A stretch of 43,688 nucleotides of DNA from Eubacteriaceae bacterium (GCA_009782875.1 WRIE01000023.1:1-43688), one strand, 5' to 3'; positions 24,718 through 33,767 are shown, counted from the stretch's first letter. The notes: generated by a model from the sequence alone, not told the origin. Translations and numbers: made by a program.

Positions 24718-24760
24718 GATATGGGGCGAGCAGCCGTAAACCGGCTGCTCGCCCCATATC
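24718..24760. repeat. perfect 19-bp inverted repeat
   Basis: 24718-24736 and 24742-24760 are perfect reverse complements (GATATGGGGCGAGCAGCCG) around a 5-base loop. The stem is GC-rich and very stable. No T-run follows on either strand, so it is not a standard terminator. Confidence 0.85.
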
Positions 24761-24836
24761 CGACTAAATTGCCAAAGGGCTTTTGCGCAGATCAATAGGG
24801 CATAATGCACACCTCACAAATTTGTTTTTGAAATAG

Positions 24837-24873
24837 GCTGCCAGCAAAAGCAGCAATGCCAGTTGCTGGCAGC
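24837..24873. repeat. 11-bp inverted repeat
   Basis: GCTGCCAGCAA (24837-24847) pairs with TTGCTGGCAGC (24863-24873) around a 15-base loop. It lies between two stronger palindromes in the same gene-free stretch, which otherwise (24693-25245) holds nothing I can name. Confidence 0.65.
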
Positions 24874-24942
24874 AAAATCGAGCATTGATATAATAATATC
24901 GCAAATTAGCTAGCCGCTTGACTGTGGCTTGTTTTTTATTCA

Positions 24943-24966
24943 TGCGAAGCAAGATCTTGCTTCGCA
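24943..24966. repeat. perfect 24-bp palindrome
   Basis: TGCGAAGCAAGA is followed directly by its reverse complement TCTTGCTTCGCA, with no loop. It resembles a dimeric protein-binding site. A run of T lies before it on the plus strand, which does not fit a terminator there. Confidence 0.8.
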
Positions 24967-25245
24967 CATCAGTGGTATTTGTTTTATCCAAGCGGATTTC
25001 TCACGACCACCCAGACCGTTGCTTGGATGGCAATGAATTAGCAATGCCATTTTAGCTTGAGCCAACATCCACATGCGGAGGTATGCGCTATAATATTAAC
25101 TCGTTATTATGCATAGCTTTCTAGATATATTTCTTTATTTTAAGCCATTTTTTTGTGAAGTGCCGAGTTTCTAGTATAAAAACATGGAAAATTCACGCTG
25201 TCATAGGGCATGTATTTGGCGAGGTTGATGCCCGTCTGTCCATCC

Positions 25246-25479
25246 CTATTCGAGCATGGCCTTTGTGATGATTTCCCACCTGGCCTTGGCTGTGCTTATG
25301 ACCAAAGACTGCTCCCCCTCGTCCAGGAAGTCTTTCGTCATTACGTTCGCCAGCTCGTTGTTGGGTCTTACATGCCGGCTGTGCACAGCGCTTTTCAGCG
25401 CCCCATAGCCTTGGGCTATTGTTTGGCGCCCTTCGCCAAGCGAGCCAGCTGCCTTCAGCGTGTCTATGAATCTGCCCAT
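25246..25479 (-). pseudogene. unrecognised mobile-element gene fragment
   Basis: Minus-strand frame MGRFIDTLKAAGSLGEGRQT, IAQGYGALKSAVHSRHVRPN, NELANVMTKDFLDEGEQSLV, ISTAKARWEIITKAMLE. Codon use is like that of genes nearby, and it ends in a proper stop, but there is no good ribosome site and the family is not recognised. It lies just downstream of the DnaB-like fragment on the same strand, so it may be a piece of the next gene of the same lost element. Confidence 0.4.
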
Positions 25480-25535
25480 TCCTTTTCGTCCGCCCCAGTG
25501 GCGGCTTGCTTTGGCGCAGCATCCTTTCCAATGGC

Positions 25536-26293
25536 TTACCTCTTGTTCGGGCTCCTCCCCTGGGTTTGGGCGCTTTCAGCAAAATAGCTGTACGTCGGGT
25601 AATAGTCAAAAGCGACAAGCCTGCCCGTTGGCCTGTTGCGGCTTTTCATGACCACGACCTCGACTTCCTTTGGGTTTTTGCGCTTTTCAAGATCCGCGTC
25701 ACAGTCGCTTTTGCCCACCTCCCTCAATTGGAGGCCTAGAAGCACATCGCTTGAGTACTCCACCGCGCCAGATTCTTTGAACGCCTCCATGCTCGCTTTT
25801 GCGTTGTAGCCCATGCGGTTGAAGCTGGACACTGCAATCAGCGCAATCCCCAGCTCCCTGCTGAGGCGCTTGAGGGCAAAGACATTGCGGTCTGTGGCCT
25901 GCTTATCCGACATTGAGCGGCCCCCAGGCGGCATTATGATCTGCAGATAGTCCACTATGGCAACGGGCTTGCCCCCGTATGCCCCTGTATGTCCTTTGAC
26001 ATGCTGCTCTATTTGCTGGGCGCCAATGTCGCCAATTCCCTCATTGATATGTACCCGCCCTGCAAATTTGCTGTAAGCGCCGACAGCCTCCCCCAAATGA
26101 GCCTTTTCATCCGCGCCAAGATTGCCAAATTTGCCTGGGTCTGTAATCTCGCGAACGGTTTTCGCATAGTGCTGCTTGCCTCCCCCATCGCCAGCCCACA
26201 GCTGATCCGGCTCACGCTTTTTACGACCAGCTCTTTTCTGGACATCTCAAGCGGAAAAAATAGCACGTCCACCCCAAAGACATTGGGGAGCAA
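25536..26293 (-). pseudogene. frameshifted DnaB-like helicase fragment
   Basis: The minus strand starts with VLFFPLEMSRKELVVKSVSR. A shift near 26,210-26,225 continues as KQHYAKTVREITDPGKFGNL, then VHINEGIGDIGAQQIEQHVK, the Walker B region PVAIVDYLQIIMPPGGRSMS, RLSRELGIALIAVSSFNRMG, and FKESGAVEYSSDVLLGLQLR, then MKSRNRPTGRLVAFDYYPTY. This is the second half of a DnaB-type helicase domain as found in Clostridia integrative elements. The Walker A part is missing here; a separate fragment at 24235-24396 supplies just that. No function is expected. Confidence 0.75.
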
Positions 26294-26299
26294 GAGCCC

Positions 26300-27110
26300 C
26301 TGCCCTCAAAAAGAGGCCCATCTCTGTCAATATTTGGCGAGGCTATAGACGAAATAGAGAAACCGATGGAATTCTTGCAGATTGCCAATTAAGCCATGCT
26401 CCAGTTAGTATCCACTGTGCTTGGCGTTTTCTTTAGATCAAGCAATTCCAAAGCGATGTCCCTTTTTTATGGCAAGCAGATGTCCATATAGCAGGAGCGG
26501 GTTTGCGGGACGACTTGTGGCAGTGGCAGTATGCTTTTGTGGCACTGCCAGCTGGCTTTGAACTGCCAGTCCCGGTACATAGTGCCAGTGGGCAAACCTG
26601 CAGCCTCCTGCAAGGCATATGCGGACCTCCAGATTCATACGCCTCTTAATCCGCCATTTCTGGCTTTGCCCCTATGCCGCAGGATCCTTCATCCTATGAG
26701 CGGCTTTCAAGGCACACGCAACCGCGCCCATTTTTCCCTGTCTAATGAAAGCAGTGGAAGCTCGAACCTCTGATGCTTTATAGCCCCGCTAATGGGCAAC
26801 TCTTTTCTAGGATTCAATAACCGGCTTCTTAATCATCATTGTCATTATCTTGGAAACCAGCAAGGCCTCTTTAAAGCAGTTTAGTTTTAAATGTAGCTGC
26901 CCTTCAATTGCTTGGATTAACTTAGGGTATATTATTTATAATATTTACCCTTTTTTATATCCGTATTAATTCAATTTCATAATTCAATTATTACGATGTT
27001 TTGCCTTCTTTTTCAAAATTGAATGCCATTTTACGTTTAGTATTCGATGTTTTAACTAGTATTATTCTGTGATTTGCAGTTTTTTATGCTTGCTTTGCAA
27101 TTACAGTGAA
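26300..27110. other. no intact gene; decayed accessory DNA
   Basis: One short coding-like trace ends at 26389 on the minus strand (DIALELLDLKKTPSTVDTNW, then SMA and stop, 26389-26460). Between 26,510 and 26,600 the sequence is full of repeated TGCCAGT/ACTGGCA-like words on both strands, which can fold but give no clean stem. From 26,880 on it turns AT-rich toward the hydrogenase promoter. Nothing else recognised. Confidence 0.45.
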
Positions 27111-27115
27111 ATGGA

Positions 27116-27144
27116 TTGACTTTTTACTCATTCTTTGTTAAAAT
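27116..27144 (+). promoter_or_regulatory. promoter of the hydrogenase operon
   Basis: TTGACT (27116-27121) and TAAAAT (27139-27144) are 17 bases apart. The hydC ribosome site AAAGGAG follows about 20 bases later. Confidence 0.7.
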
Positions 27145-27178
27145 CCAATCACTTGAATAAAAAAAAGGAGCGTAATAA

Positions 27179-27688
27179 TTGAAGACAAAGTTCACTGCCA
27201 ATTTTGAACTTTCGCCACAATTGGAAGAGCAGATCGTTGCTATTGCCAAGCGCTACCATAATGAGCCTCATCAGCTGATGAAAATCCTATTGGATATCCA
27301 AAAAGTTACATCCAATGCAATTCCACAAGAGGTTGCAACTGTGATAAGCCGTGAAACCGGCATACCCGAGGCTGGGATCTATGGTTTTATTACCTTTTAT
27401 GCAATGTTTTCCACGAACCCTCGCGGTAAATACGTCGTGCGTATGTGTGAAAGCGCGCCATGCCATGTCACTGGGGCAAAGGCTGTTATGGATGCCATAA
27501 TTCGAACTCTCGGGATCCAGCCCGGCCAGAGCAGCAGCGATGGGCAATTTACGCTTGAGTATTGCCAATGCTTGGGCGTGTGTGAATCCTCTCCTGCCAT
27601 ACTCGTCAATGAAGAACTGTATACAAACCTCACCCCTGGGCGGGCAGCGGCATTGATGAAAGACTACATGAGAGGGGACGTGAAATAG
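27179..27688 (+). CDS. hydC: NADH-linked [FeFe] hydrogenase, [2Fe-2S] NuoE-like subunit
   Basis: A thioredoxin-fold [2Fe-2S] electron-transfer subunit, 169 residues. The helical N-terminus (LSPQLEEQIVAIAKRYHNEP) and IYGFITFYAMFSTNPRGKYV are typical NuoE. Cluster cysteines appear as CESAPC and CQCLGVC. The start is TTG, with AAAGGAG nine bases before it and no better ATG near. First gene of the hydrogenase operon; hydB starts on the base after its stop. It would pass electrons between the flavin subunit and the hydrogenase subunit. Confidence 0.92.
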   Translation: MKTKFTANFELSPQLEEQIVAIAKRYHNEPHQLMKILLDIQKVTSNAIPQEVATVISRETGIPEAGIYGFITFYAMFSTNPRGKYVVRMCESAPCHVTGAKAVMDAIIRTLGIQPGQSSSDGQFTLEYCQCLGVCESSPAILVNEELYTNLTPGRAAALMKDYMRGDVK

Positions 27689-28939
27689 ATGCTGCAAGAA
27701 ACTAGGATTGTATTGCGCCATATGGGCAAAACCAACCCTATCAGCGCTGAAGAGTATGGCATGTATGCCTCTTTGCGCAAAGCGTTGGAAATGCCAGCTC
27801 TGGATGTGGTTGGGGAAGTAAACGCCTCAAAGCTTCGAGGCCGCGGAGGCGCAGGTTTTCCAGCTGGAAAAAAATGGGAATTTGTATTATATACTGACGC
27901 CGACCAAAAGTATGTAGTCTGCAATGCGGACGAGGGGGAGCCGGGAACAAACAAAGACCGCGTTATCCTGTCCAACGACCCGCATTCCGTATTTGAGGGA
28001 ATGGCAATCGCCGGCTGGGCTGTCGGCGCAACCCAAGGATTTATTTATTTGCGTTTCGAATACCCATACGTGTTTTCGATCCTGGAGCAAGCGCTTGACA
28101 GCGCACGGGCAGCTGGTTGCCTAGGCAAAAACATATTTGGAAGCGGTTTTGATTTTGACATCACTGTTGTCTCTGGCGGCGGCGCTTACGTGTGCGGAGA
28201 AGAGACAGCCCTGCTTGAGTCGATTGAAGGCAATCGCGGAGAGCCGCGCTACAAGCCTCCCTATCCAGGCATATCAGGGCTGTATGCAAAGCCGACATTG
28301 ATCAACAATGTTGAAACACTTGCCAACATCCCCATAATACTTGAAAAGGGCGGAGAATGGTTCAGCCAAATCGGCACGCCCTCATGCACTGGCACAAAGC
28401 TTTTCACCCTTTGCGGAAACATTGCCAAACCAGGCATCTATGAATACCCAATGGGCACAAACTTAAAGGACATCTTTGAGGCACATGGAGGCATAAAGGA
28501 TGGCAAAGGCCTTCTTGGTTTTATGCTGGGAGGACAATCTGGAAGCCTGATAAACGCATCGCAGATTGACGTTGCCATGGACATCGACTCTTGCCAGAAT
28601 GCCGGGTTTGTGCTCGGGACTGGCACAATAATGGCAATAGACGATACTACAGATATTTTGGAGCTCACAGAGAACATCATGTCGTTCTTCGTCGAAGAGA
28701 GCTGCGGGAAATGCACCCCATGCAGGGAAGGAAACGCGCGCATATATGAAGTTTTGCAGCGCATTTGCCGCGGGGATGGAAACCTGGGCGACCTGGATTT
28801 GCTGGGCGACTTGACTGAGACAATGAGCATTGCTTCTTTCTGCGGCCTTGGCCAAAGCTCTGGCACAGCAGTCATAACAGGCATGCAGAATTTCAAAGAA
28901 GACTACCTTAGTGCTGTAGAAAGGGGGCGCCAAGCATGA
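27689..28939 (+). CDS. hydB: NADH-linked [FeFe] hydrogenase, NuoF-like flavin subunit
   Basis: Binds FMN and NAD(H) and holds one [4Fe-4S] cluster. The FMN loop GRGGAGFPAGKKW is at 51-63, the NADH region GNRGEPRYKPPYPG near 190, and the cluster ligands are SCGKCTPC (Cys339, 342, 345) with the fourth in SFCGLG. At 416 residues it is short: many HydB proteins exceed 590 residues because of an N-terminal [2Fe-2S] domain and a C-terminal two-cluster ferredoxin domain. Both are absent here, and the protein ends soon after the NuoF cluster domain. Overlaps hydA by 4 bases (ATGA), so translation is coupled. Confidence 0.94.
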   Translation: MLQETRIVLRHMGKTNPISAEEYGMYASLRKALEMPALDVVGEVNASKLRGRGGAGFPAGKKWEFVLYTDADQKYVVCNADEGEPGTNKDRVILSNDPHSVFEGMAIAGWAVGATQGFIYLRFEYPYVFSILEQALDSARAAGCLGKNIFGSGFDFDITVVSGGGAYVCGEETALLESIEGNRGEPRYKPPYPGISGLYAKPTLINNVETLANIPIILEKGGEWFSQIGTPSCTGTKLFTLCGNIAKPGIYEYPMGTNLKDIFEAHGGIKDGKGLLGFMLGGQSGSLINASQIDVAMDIDSCQNAGFVLGTGTIMAIDDTTDILELTENIMSFFVEESCGKCTPCREGNARIYEVLQRICRGDGNLGDLDLLGDLTETMSIASFCGLGQSSGTAVITGMQNFKEDYLSAVERGRQA

Positions 28940-30666
28940 GCAAAGTAAAACTTACAATCGACGGGATCGCCGTTGAGGTCGAGGCAGGCTCTACAATACT
29001 GCAAGCAGCAGAAGAGCTGGGTATTTATATTCCGACACTATGCTATCATCCAGACCAAGAAGTAAAGGCCAATTGCCGCATATGCGTTGTCGAAATCGTT
29101 GGACAGAAGCTGCTGCAGGCAGCATGCTCCTACCAGGTATATGATGGCATGGCCGTTCTGACGCGCTCAAAGCGCGTGCGCAACACTCGCGAAAACATAC
29201 TTGAGCTGATGCTTTCTAGGCATGCCCAAGACTGCCTGCACTGCGAGCGCAGCGGAAATTGCGAGCTTAAAAACGTCTCTGAGGAAATCCACTTCACACG
29301 GGATCCAAGGTTCGATTATATAAGCCGTTCTGAAAATATAGACGAGTCCTCCCCTTCCATCACACGCAATCCAGAAAAATGCATTGCATGCGGGCGCTGC
29401 GAATATGTTTGCACAAAAATCCAGGAAGTGTATGCCTTGTCCAAAACTGGGCGCAGCAACCACGTTGGATTCGAGCCTGCTTACGGCAAGAGCCTCGCTG
29501 ACAGCGCATGCGTCAACTGCGGCCAATGCGTGCAAGCGTGCCCGACAGGCGCTTTGACAGTAAATGACGACACCCAAGCCGCATGGCTTGCCCTCGACGA
29601 CCCGCAGAAAACTGTAGTCGCCCAAATCGCTCCAGCAGTGCGCATAAACCTCGCAGAAGCCCTTGGGGAGGCGCCTGGAACCATAAGCACTGGCCGTCTC
29701 GTCACAGCCTTGAAAAGGCTGGGTTTTGATGTCGTATTCGACACTGACTTTACTGCAGACTTGACAATTATGGAAGAGGGAACTGAGTTGCTGAGCAGGA
29801 TTACATCCGGCGGCACGCTCCCGATGATCACATCATGCTCGCCCGGATGGATCAAATTCTGTGAAACCTATTATCCAGATTTGCTGCCAAACCTTTCGTC
29901 ATGCAAATCCCCACAGGCAATGTTCGGGGCTTTGATCAAGACTTATTATGCAGCGCAGATCAACAAGGATCCCAATGACATATACAGTGTTTCAGTAATG
30001 CCTTGCACAGCCAAAAAATTTGAGGCCCAAAGGCCAGAGATGGGCCGCGACGGATACCGCGATGTTGATGTCGTCTTGACAGTGCAAGAAATAGCCCGGA
30101 TGATCAGAAGCGCCGGTATCAACTTTGCCAGCCTTCCTGACACGCCATTTGACGCCCCGTTCGGACTTGGAAGCGGAGCAGGCGAGATTTTTGGCGCCAC
30201 AGGCGGAGTCATGGAAGCAGCACTGCGCTCTGTTTACGAGATCGTCACTGGCAACACGCTTGAAAACCTCGATTTTGTCACAGTGCGCGGCTTTGACGGG
30301 ATCAAGGAAGCAGCCGTTATGGTTGGCGACCTTGAAGTCAAAGTGGCAGTTGCCCATGGCCTTGGGAATGCCCGCAAGCTCATGGATGCGATACGCGAAG
30401 GCAAAGCCAATTACCACTTTATCGAAATAATGGCATGCCCAGGCGGATGCATTGGAGGAGGCGGAAACCCCATCAAGGATTGGCGCAAGATGGACTACCG
30501 GCTCGAAGCAGTGTACCAGGAAGACTTGAACATGCCTTTAAGAAAATCCCACGAAAACCAGTATGTCAAGCAGCTTTACGATGATTTCCTTGGCGAGCCC
30601 AACGGGCACAAGAGCCATGAGCTGCTCCACACGCACTACATTGACAGAAGCTCCATCCTAAAATAA
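28936..30666 (+). CDS. hydA: NADH-linked [FeFe] hydrogenase catalytic subunit
   Basis: Makes or consumes H2 at the H-cluster. N-terminal [2Fe-2S] domain (Cys36, 47, 50, 64), a His-Cys3 [4Fe-4S] site (His96, Cys100, 103, 109), and two ferredoxin-type [4Fe-4S] sites (Cys149/152/155/159 and Cys192/195/198/202). The H-cluster motifs are TSCSPGWIKF (Cys301), MPCTAKKFEAQRPE (Cys357) and IMACPGGCIGGGGNP. The small-subunit segment is fused at the C-terminus (NQYVKQLYDDFLG). 576 residues is normal for this cluster layout. Third gene after hydC and hydB, closed by a terminator. No maturase genes (hydE/F/G) are in the window. Confidence 0.96.
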   Translation: MSKVKLTIDGIAVEVEAGSTILQAAEELGIYIPTLCYHPDQEVKANCRICVVEIVGQKLLQAACSYQVYDGMAVLTRSKRVRNTRENILELMLSRHAQDCLHCERSGNCELKNVSEEIHFTRDPRFDYISRSENIDESSPSITRNPEKCIACGRCEYVCTKIQEVYALSKTGRSNHVGFEPAYGKSLADSACVNCGQCVQACPTGALTVNDDTQAAWLALDDPQKTVVAQIAPAVRINLAEALGEAPGTISTGRLVTALKRLGFDVVFDTDFTADLTIMEEGTELLSRITSGGTLPMITSCSPGWIKFCETYYPDLLPNLSSCKSPQAMFGALIKTYYAAQINKDPNDIYSVSVMPCTAKKFEAQRPEMGRDGYRDVDVVLTVQEIARMIRSAGINFASLPDTPFDAPFGLGSGAGEIFGATGGVMEAALRSVYEIVTGNTLENLDFVTVRGFDGIKEAAVMVGDLEVKVAVAHGLGNARKLMDAIREGKANYHFIEIMACPGGCIGGGGNPIKDWRKMDYRLEAVYQEDLNMPLRKSHENQYVKQLYDDFLGEPNGHKSHELLHTHYIDRSSILK

Positions 30667-30689
30667 CTAGCTGGTTTTAGCGCTTACCA

Positions 30690-30721
30690 GGTTGCCGTGC
30701 ACTATAGCGGCAACCTTTTTT
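30690..30721 (+). terminator. terminator of the hydrogenase operon
   Basis: GGTTGCCG (30690-30697) pairs with CGGCAACC (30708-30715), followed by six T, 24 bases after the hydA stop. Confidence 0.9.
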
Positions 30722-30824
30722 CGTGCGAAAATCCAGCTAGCGATTAAACCTGTGTTTGAATCTCAAAAAACCAACTACAGTAGCGATTTTGGCCTCAGCC
30801 TTTTCAAGCGGAACTTGCTAAAAC

Positions 30825-31681
30825 TCAATTCCAATCAGCGGCAAGCAGAAAATCTTTGATATTTTTGTGTTTTATCCCCTCACGGCTCATGTCAAACTCA
30901 TCCAGTGACACAACATATTTTGGGAAATGATCCCGTATGGACTCATATACACCGAATTCGCGATTGACCGTTTCTTCTGAAGCGAGTAGATAGCAAACCT
31001 GCCGCCGAATATATATGAGATGATACGCTCCAAAAGGTCGATGTCACGAACCTTGTTGCGCTTTACGATTTCTTTGAGGACAACCGAATTGAATAAATCC
31101 TGCAAGTAGATCTGTGAAGGTGTATCATCATATCGAAAATTGCCCAGATAAGGCATGCCGCCAAGCGCCAGATATCTTGTGAACACCTCCTGGTTCTGCG
31201 CCTGAGGGAAATAGAGGCGTATAATTCTAAAAACTCCTTATAGGAAAAAGGGTAAATGACGAACTCGACATACCTCCCGGCAAGATAGGTCGCAAGCTCG
31301 CTTGAAAGCAGCTTTGCATTAGAGCCTGTTATGTAAATGTCACAGTCGAGCTCCATGCGCAGTGAATTGACGCATCTTTCCCATTCCATAACCTCTTGGA
31401 TTTCATCGAAGAAAAGATATGCTTTCCCCTCGATGCCAGAAAGCCTCTTTGTGATCTCCTCATGCAAGGCTAGAGCGTTACACAGCTGCATGTTGCCCAT
31501 ATCTTCAAAATTCAACTTGATAAACTGTGCCGCCGGATACACCTTGTGCGGTCAACTCATTTTGAATCATTTCCAGCATGACCGATTTTCCGCTGCGCCG
31601 TATGCCGCTCAATACTTTTATGAGTTCATTGCCGATAAATGGACGGATCCTGCTCATGTACGCTTCTCTTTTTATTATCAT
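30825..31681 (-). pseudogene. AAA ATPase with DUF4143, broken
   Basis: The minus strand opens MIIKREAYMSRIRPFIGNEL and shows Walker A in VLSGIRRSGKSVMLEMIQNE. A frameshift follows (about 31,545), then FIKLNFEDMGN, Walker B AYLFFDEIQEV, and YITGSNAKLLSSELATYLAG. A second shift (about 31,190) leads to EVFTRYLALGGMPYLGNFRY and LLERIISYIF. There the frame jumps to QVCYLLASEETVNREFGVYE and the normal C-terminus (SLDEFDMSREGIKHKNIKDF). Roughly 100 residues expected between the last two blocks are missing, so an internal deletion joined them out of frame. The family comprises orphan ATPases of unknown role; this copy is dead. Confidence 0.8.
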
Positions 31682-31689
31682 TGCAATAA

Positions 31690-32141
31690 TCTCTTTCCCA
31701 ATTGGTCATGGTTCGCATTGCCTGGGGGATGGCAAGCCTGGTCCCTGGGGACGTTTGACAACCTAGCCCTATGGCACTCGTGCCCCTCTTGGGCTCCCGG
31801 CTTTTTGCCCAGCTGCGACGCCGGCTTTTAGGCTTGGGCTTTGGCTCATGGAAATGGTCGGAGGATGGAGGTTTGTCCGTGTTGCTTGAATTCTTGCCCA
31901 AGCCTCCTCTAAACTCGCTGTTCTTATAGGCAAGCATGGCAATCTCTTCTGCAAGTTTGGAGTTCTCCTGGGTGAGCCTAGTTTTTTCCTCCAGCGTCTG
32001 GGAAAGTAGGCCCGTCAATAAAGCCACTTCAGAAGACAGGGCGGCATTTTGCCCGTACTGGGCAGAAAGCTGCTTATCCATTGCTTCTCGCTCTCTCCGG
32101 TTTTTTCTTTGTGCATAAACAATTTCATGCACCCTACCCAA
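31690..32141 (-). mobile_element. IS66-family transposase, 5' fragment
   Basis: The minus strand gives a coiled-coil stretch (QNAALSSEVALLTGLLSQTL, EEKTRLTQENSKLAEEIAML) and then FRGGLGKNSSNTDKPPSSDH, the hallmark NSSNSSKPPSSD motif at the start of IS66 TnpC transposases. A frameshift follows near 31,840 (the other frame reads KAGVAAGQKAGSPRGARVP), and the sequence ends at the edge of the broken ATPase gene. No catalytic domain remains. Confidence 0.75.
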
Positions 32142-32420
32142 GTTTCTTCAAGGCTTTTACCCTGGTTTCTTATATATTTGGAACACTAGACTGAATAGTT
32201 GCGAAAACTATTCTATATCGATTATACTAATGGCATACCAGGCCAGCATTATGACATGGAAAGAATGATGAAGACATATCGCAAACCCAAAAAAATTGTA
32301 TTTATGATGAGAAACCAAACTAGTCCAAATAAACTCTTAGGTCTAATTTGGAAATATATATTGTTCGAATTGTGTTGTTTAAACGCAAATCCGATATATG
32401 GAGCGGCTGCCATATCCTTA

Positions 32421-32541
32421 TATACAACAAAAGAAGCAGGGGCGAAATGGGGCATCCCAGAACCGCCCAGTGCGTTCATTATACGCCGCAGGACAAATAT
32501 CTAGAGCAATAAGCAAGGAAAAAGCTGTGAATCTGTGTTAA
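32421..32541 (+). pseudogene. frameshifted HTH regulator upstream of HipA-like gene
   Basis: The frame reads LYTTKEAGAKWG, the first helix of the short MerR-like HTH proteins common in Clostridia. It then shifts to SQNRPVRSLYAAGQISRAIS and KEKAVNLC before a TAA 17 bases upstream of the HipA-like start. Family members normally read KEAAEKWGISxRRVxxLCxxGRI. The start is lost or unclear. By position it would be the DNA-binding partner of the HipA-like gene. Confidence 0.5.
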
Positions 32542-32558
32542 CACAAAGAAACTAGCCT

Positions 32559-33658
32559 ATGGAAGAGAAAAAACAAATAACACATTCTCGATTATTGAAG
32601 TGGGATAACGATGTCATCGGTGTAATCTCACTGGAAAATTCCGTCAGTTTTCAGCGCCTTGGTATAACAAGGTAGTTGCTCTTTATACCAAGGGGGCAGA
32701 TTCGTGGACGCCAGAACAGTTCACACAGTTCCTGTCCGAGCGCATAGTCAGCCGTGGCAGGCGGGACATTGAGAGAATCTTGTTTCGATGCGGCTTATCC
32801 TATTACGATGTTTTGCGAATTGCCGAAATCACTCGTGGAATCCACCCCAAGGATTTGCTTTGGATTGCTTTTAGTGAAGAAGAGAAACTTGGCAGCATCG
32901 TCACCAATGTGTTCGATGCTGTCTTCCACCATCGAATTGACATGGCGGGCGACAGCATTGATACTCCGGAAGGCTTAAACATCAAACGCTACGGGGTTTT
33001 TAATGGACAATACGGAATCTACAAACAGCGGATTAGTCCCATAACCACGGATGCCGAATCTGAAATTGCAGTTTATCTCCTTGCTGAAAAGTTGGGTGTG
33101 CCTTGCTGCCCGGTATATCGCACGGATAGGGACACAGTCTTTTCTGTGTTTCTATTCGACTTTTCCAGAGAGTACATTGTTCATTTCCGCCGGCTCGTTA
33201 GCTCAGAGCGCTCAGATAATGAATACCAGAATCTTTTATCTGTCCGTCCCCAGTACCAAGCCGATTTTATTCGGATGATCCTATTGGGCTTCATAACTCG
33301 CCAGGATGACAGGCATCTTTCCAACTTTGCCATCAAGATTAGCGAAGAGGGCGAATGCTTCTATCCGCTGTATGACAATGGGCGCAGCCTTTTCTACGAG
33401 GATACAGAGGAAATTGTCAAGCTTGCAAATCGCGATCCTGAAACCTATGCGACCTCCTTCGGATATGCCGGCACCTACTGGGACTATGTAAAAGAAATCG
33501 CCGCTGAGCTCGGCGGTTTGGATGGCTTGCTTAATTTGGACATTTCAGAATCCGATGTCCATGGGATCCTTTATGAAGCCGGATTTTCGGGCTACCGTTT
33601 TGACGGAGCCCTGTCGTGGATAATGGCAGCGGTTGGGATGGTTAGAAGACTGGTATAA
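32559..33658 (+). pseudogene. HipA-like kinase gene with one frameshift
   Basis: Starts MEEKKQITHSRLLKWDNDVI and GVISLENSVSFQRL. A missing base near 32,657 (CAGCGCCTTGG) shifts the frame; the other frame continues WYNKVVALYTKGADSWTPEQ, FTQFLSERIVSRGRRDIERI and stays open to 33658. The kinase-like core is intact: GFITRQDDRHLSNFAIKI carries the catalytic Asp and Asn of HipA kinases, and PLYDNGRSLF the metal-binding DNG in place of DFG. HipA toxins phosphorylate a tRNA synthetase or similar target. A shortened product from the TTG at 32780 would hold the kinase core. A sequencing error is an alternative to true decay. Confidence 0.65.
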
Positions 33659-33686
33659 TCGCTATATATCTTCTCGAGTTAGGAAA

Positions 33687-33725
33687 CCAGCAGTGCTGTC
33701 TGTACCCTGCTGGCCTATTGTTTTT
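33687..33725 (+). terminator. terminator between HipA-like gene and recR
   Basis: CCAGCAG (33687-33693) pairs with CTGCTGG (33707-33713); a T-rich tail (ATTGTTTTTC) follows four bases later. The stem could also serve recR on the minus strand, but only three T follow there. Confidence 0.5.
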
Positions 33726-33767
33726 CAAAGTGTTTTAGTTTCAAAACAAATCTCTATAAGATAAAGC

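Noticed and set aside
25193..25618. 141-codon Arg-rich minus-strand frame
   Set aside because: The overlapping frame at 25246-25479 has normal codon use and protein-like composition; the Arg-rich one is its shadow.
26500..26610. CRISPR-like or tandem repeat of TGCCAGT words
   Set aside because: The words are unevenly spaced, occur on both strands and have no repeat-spacer structure.
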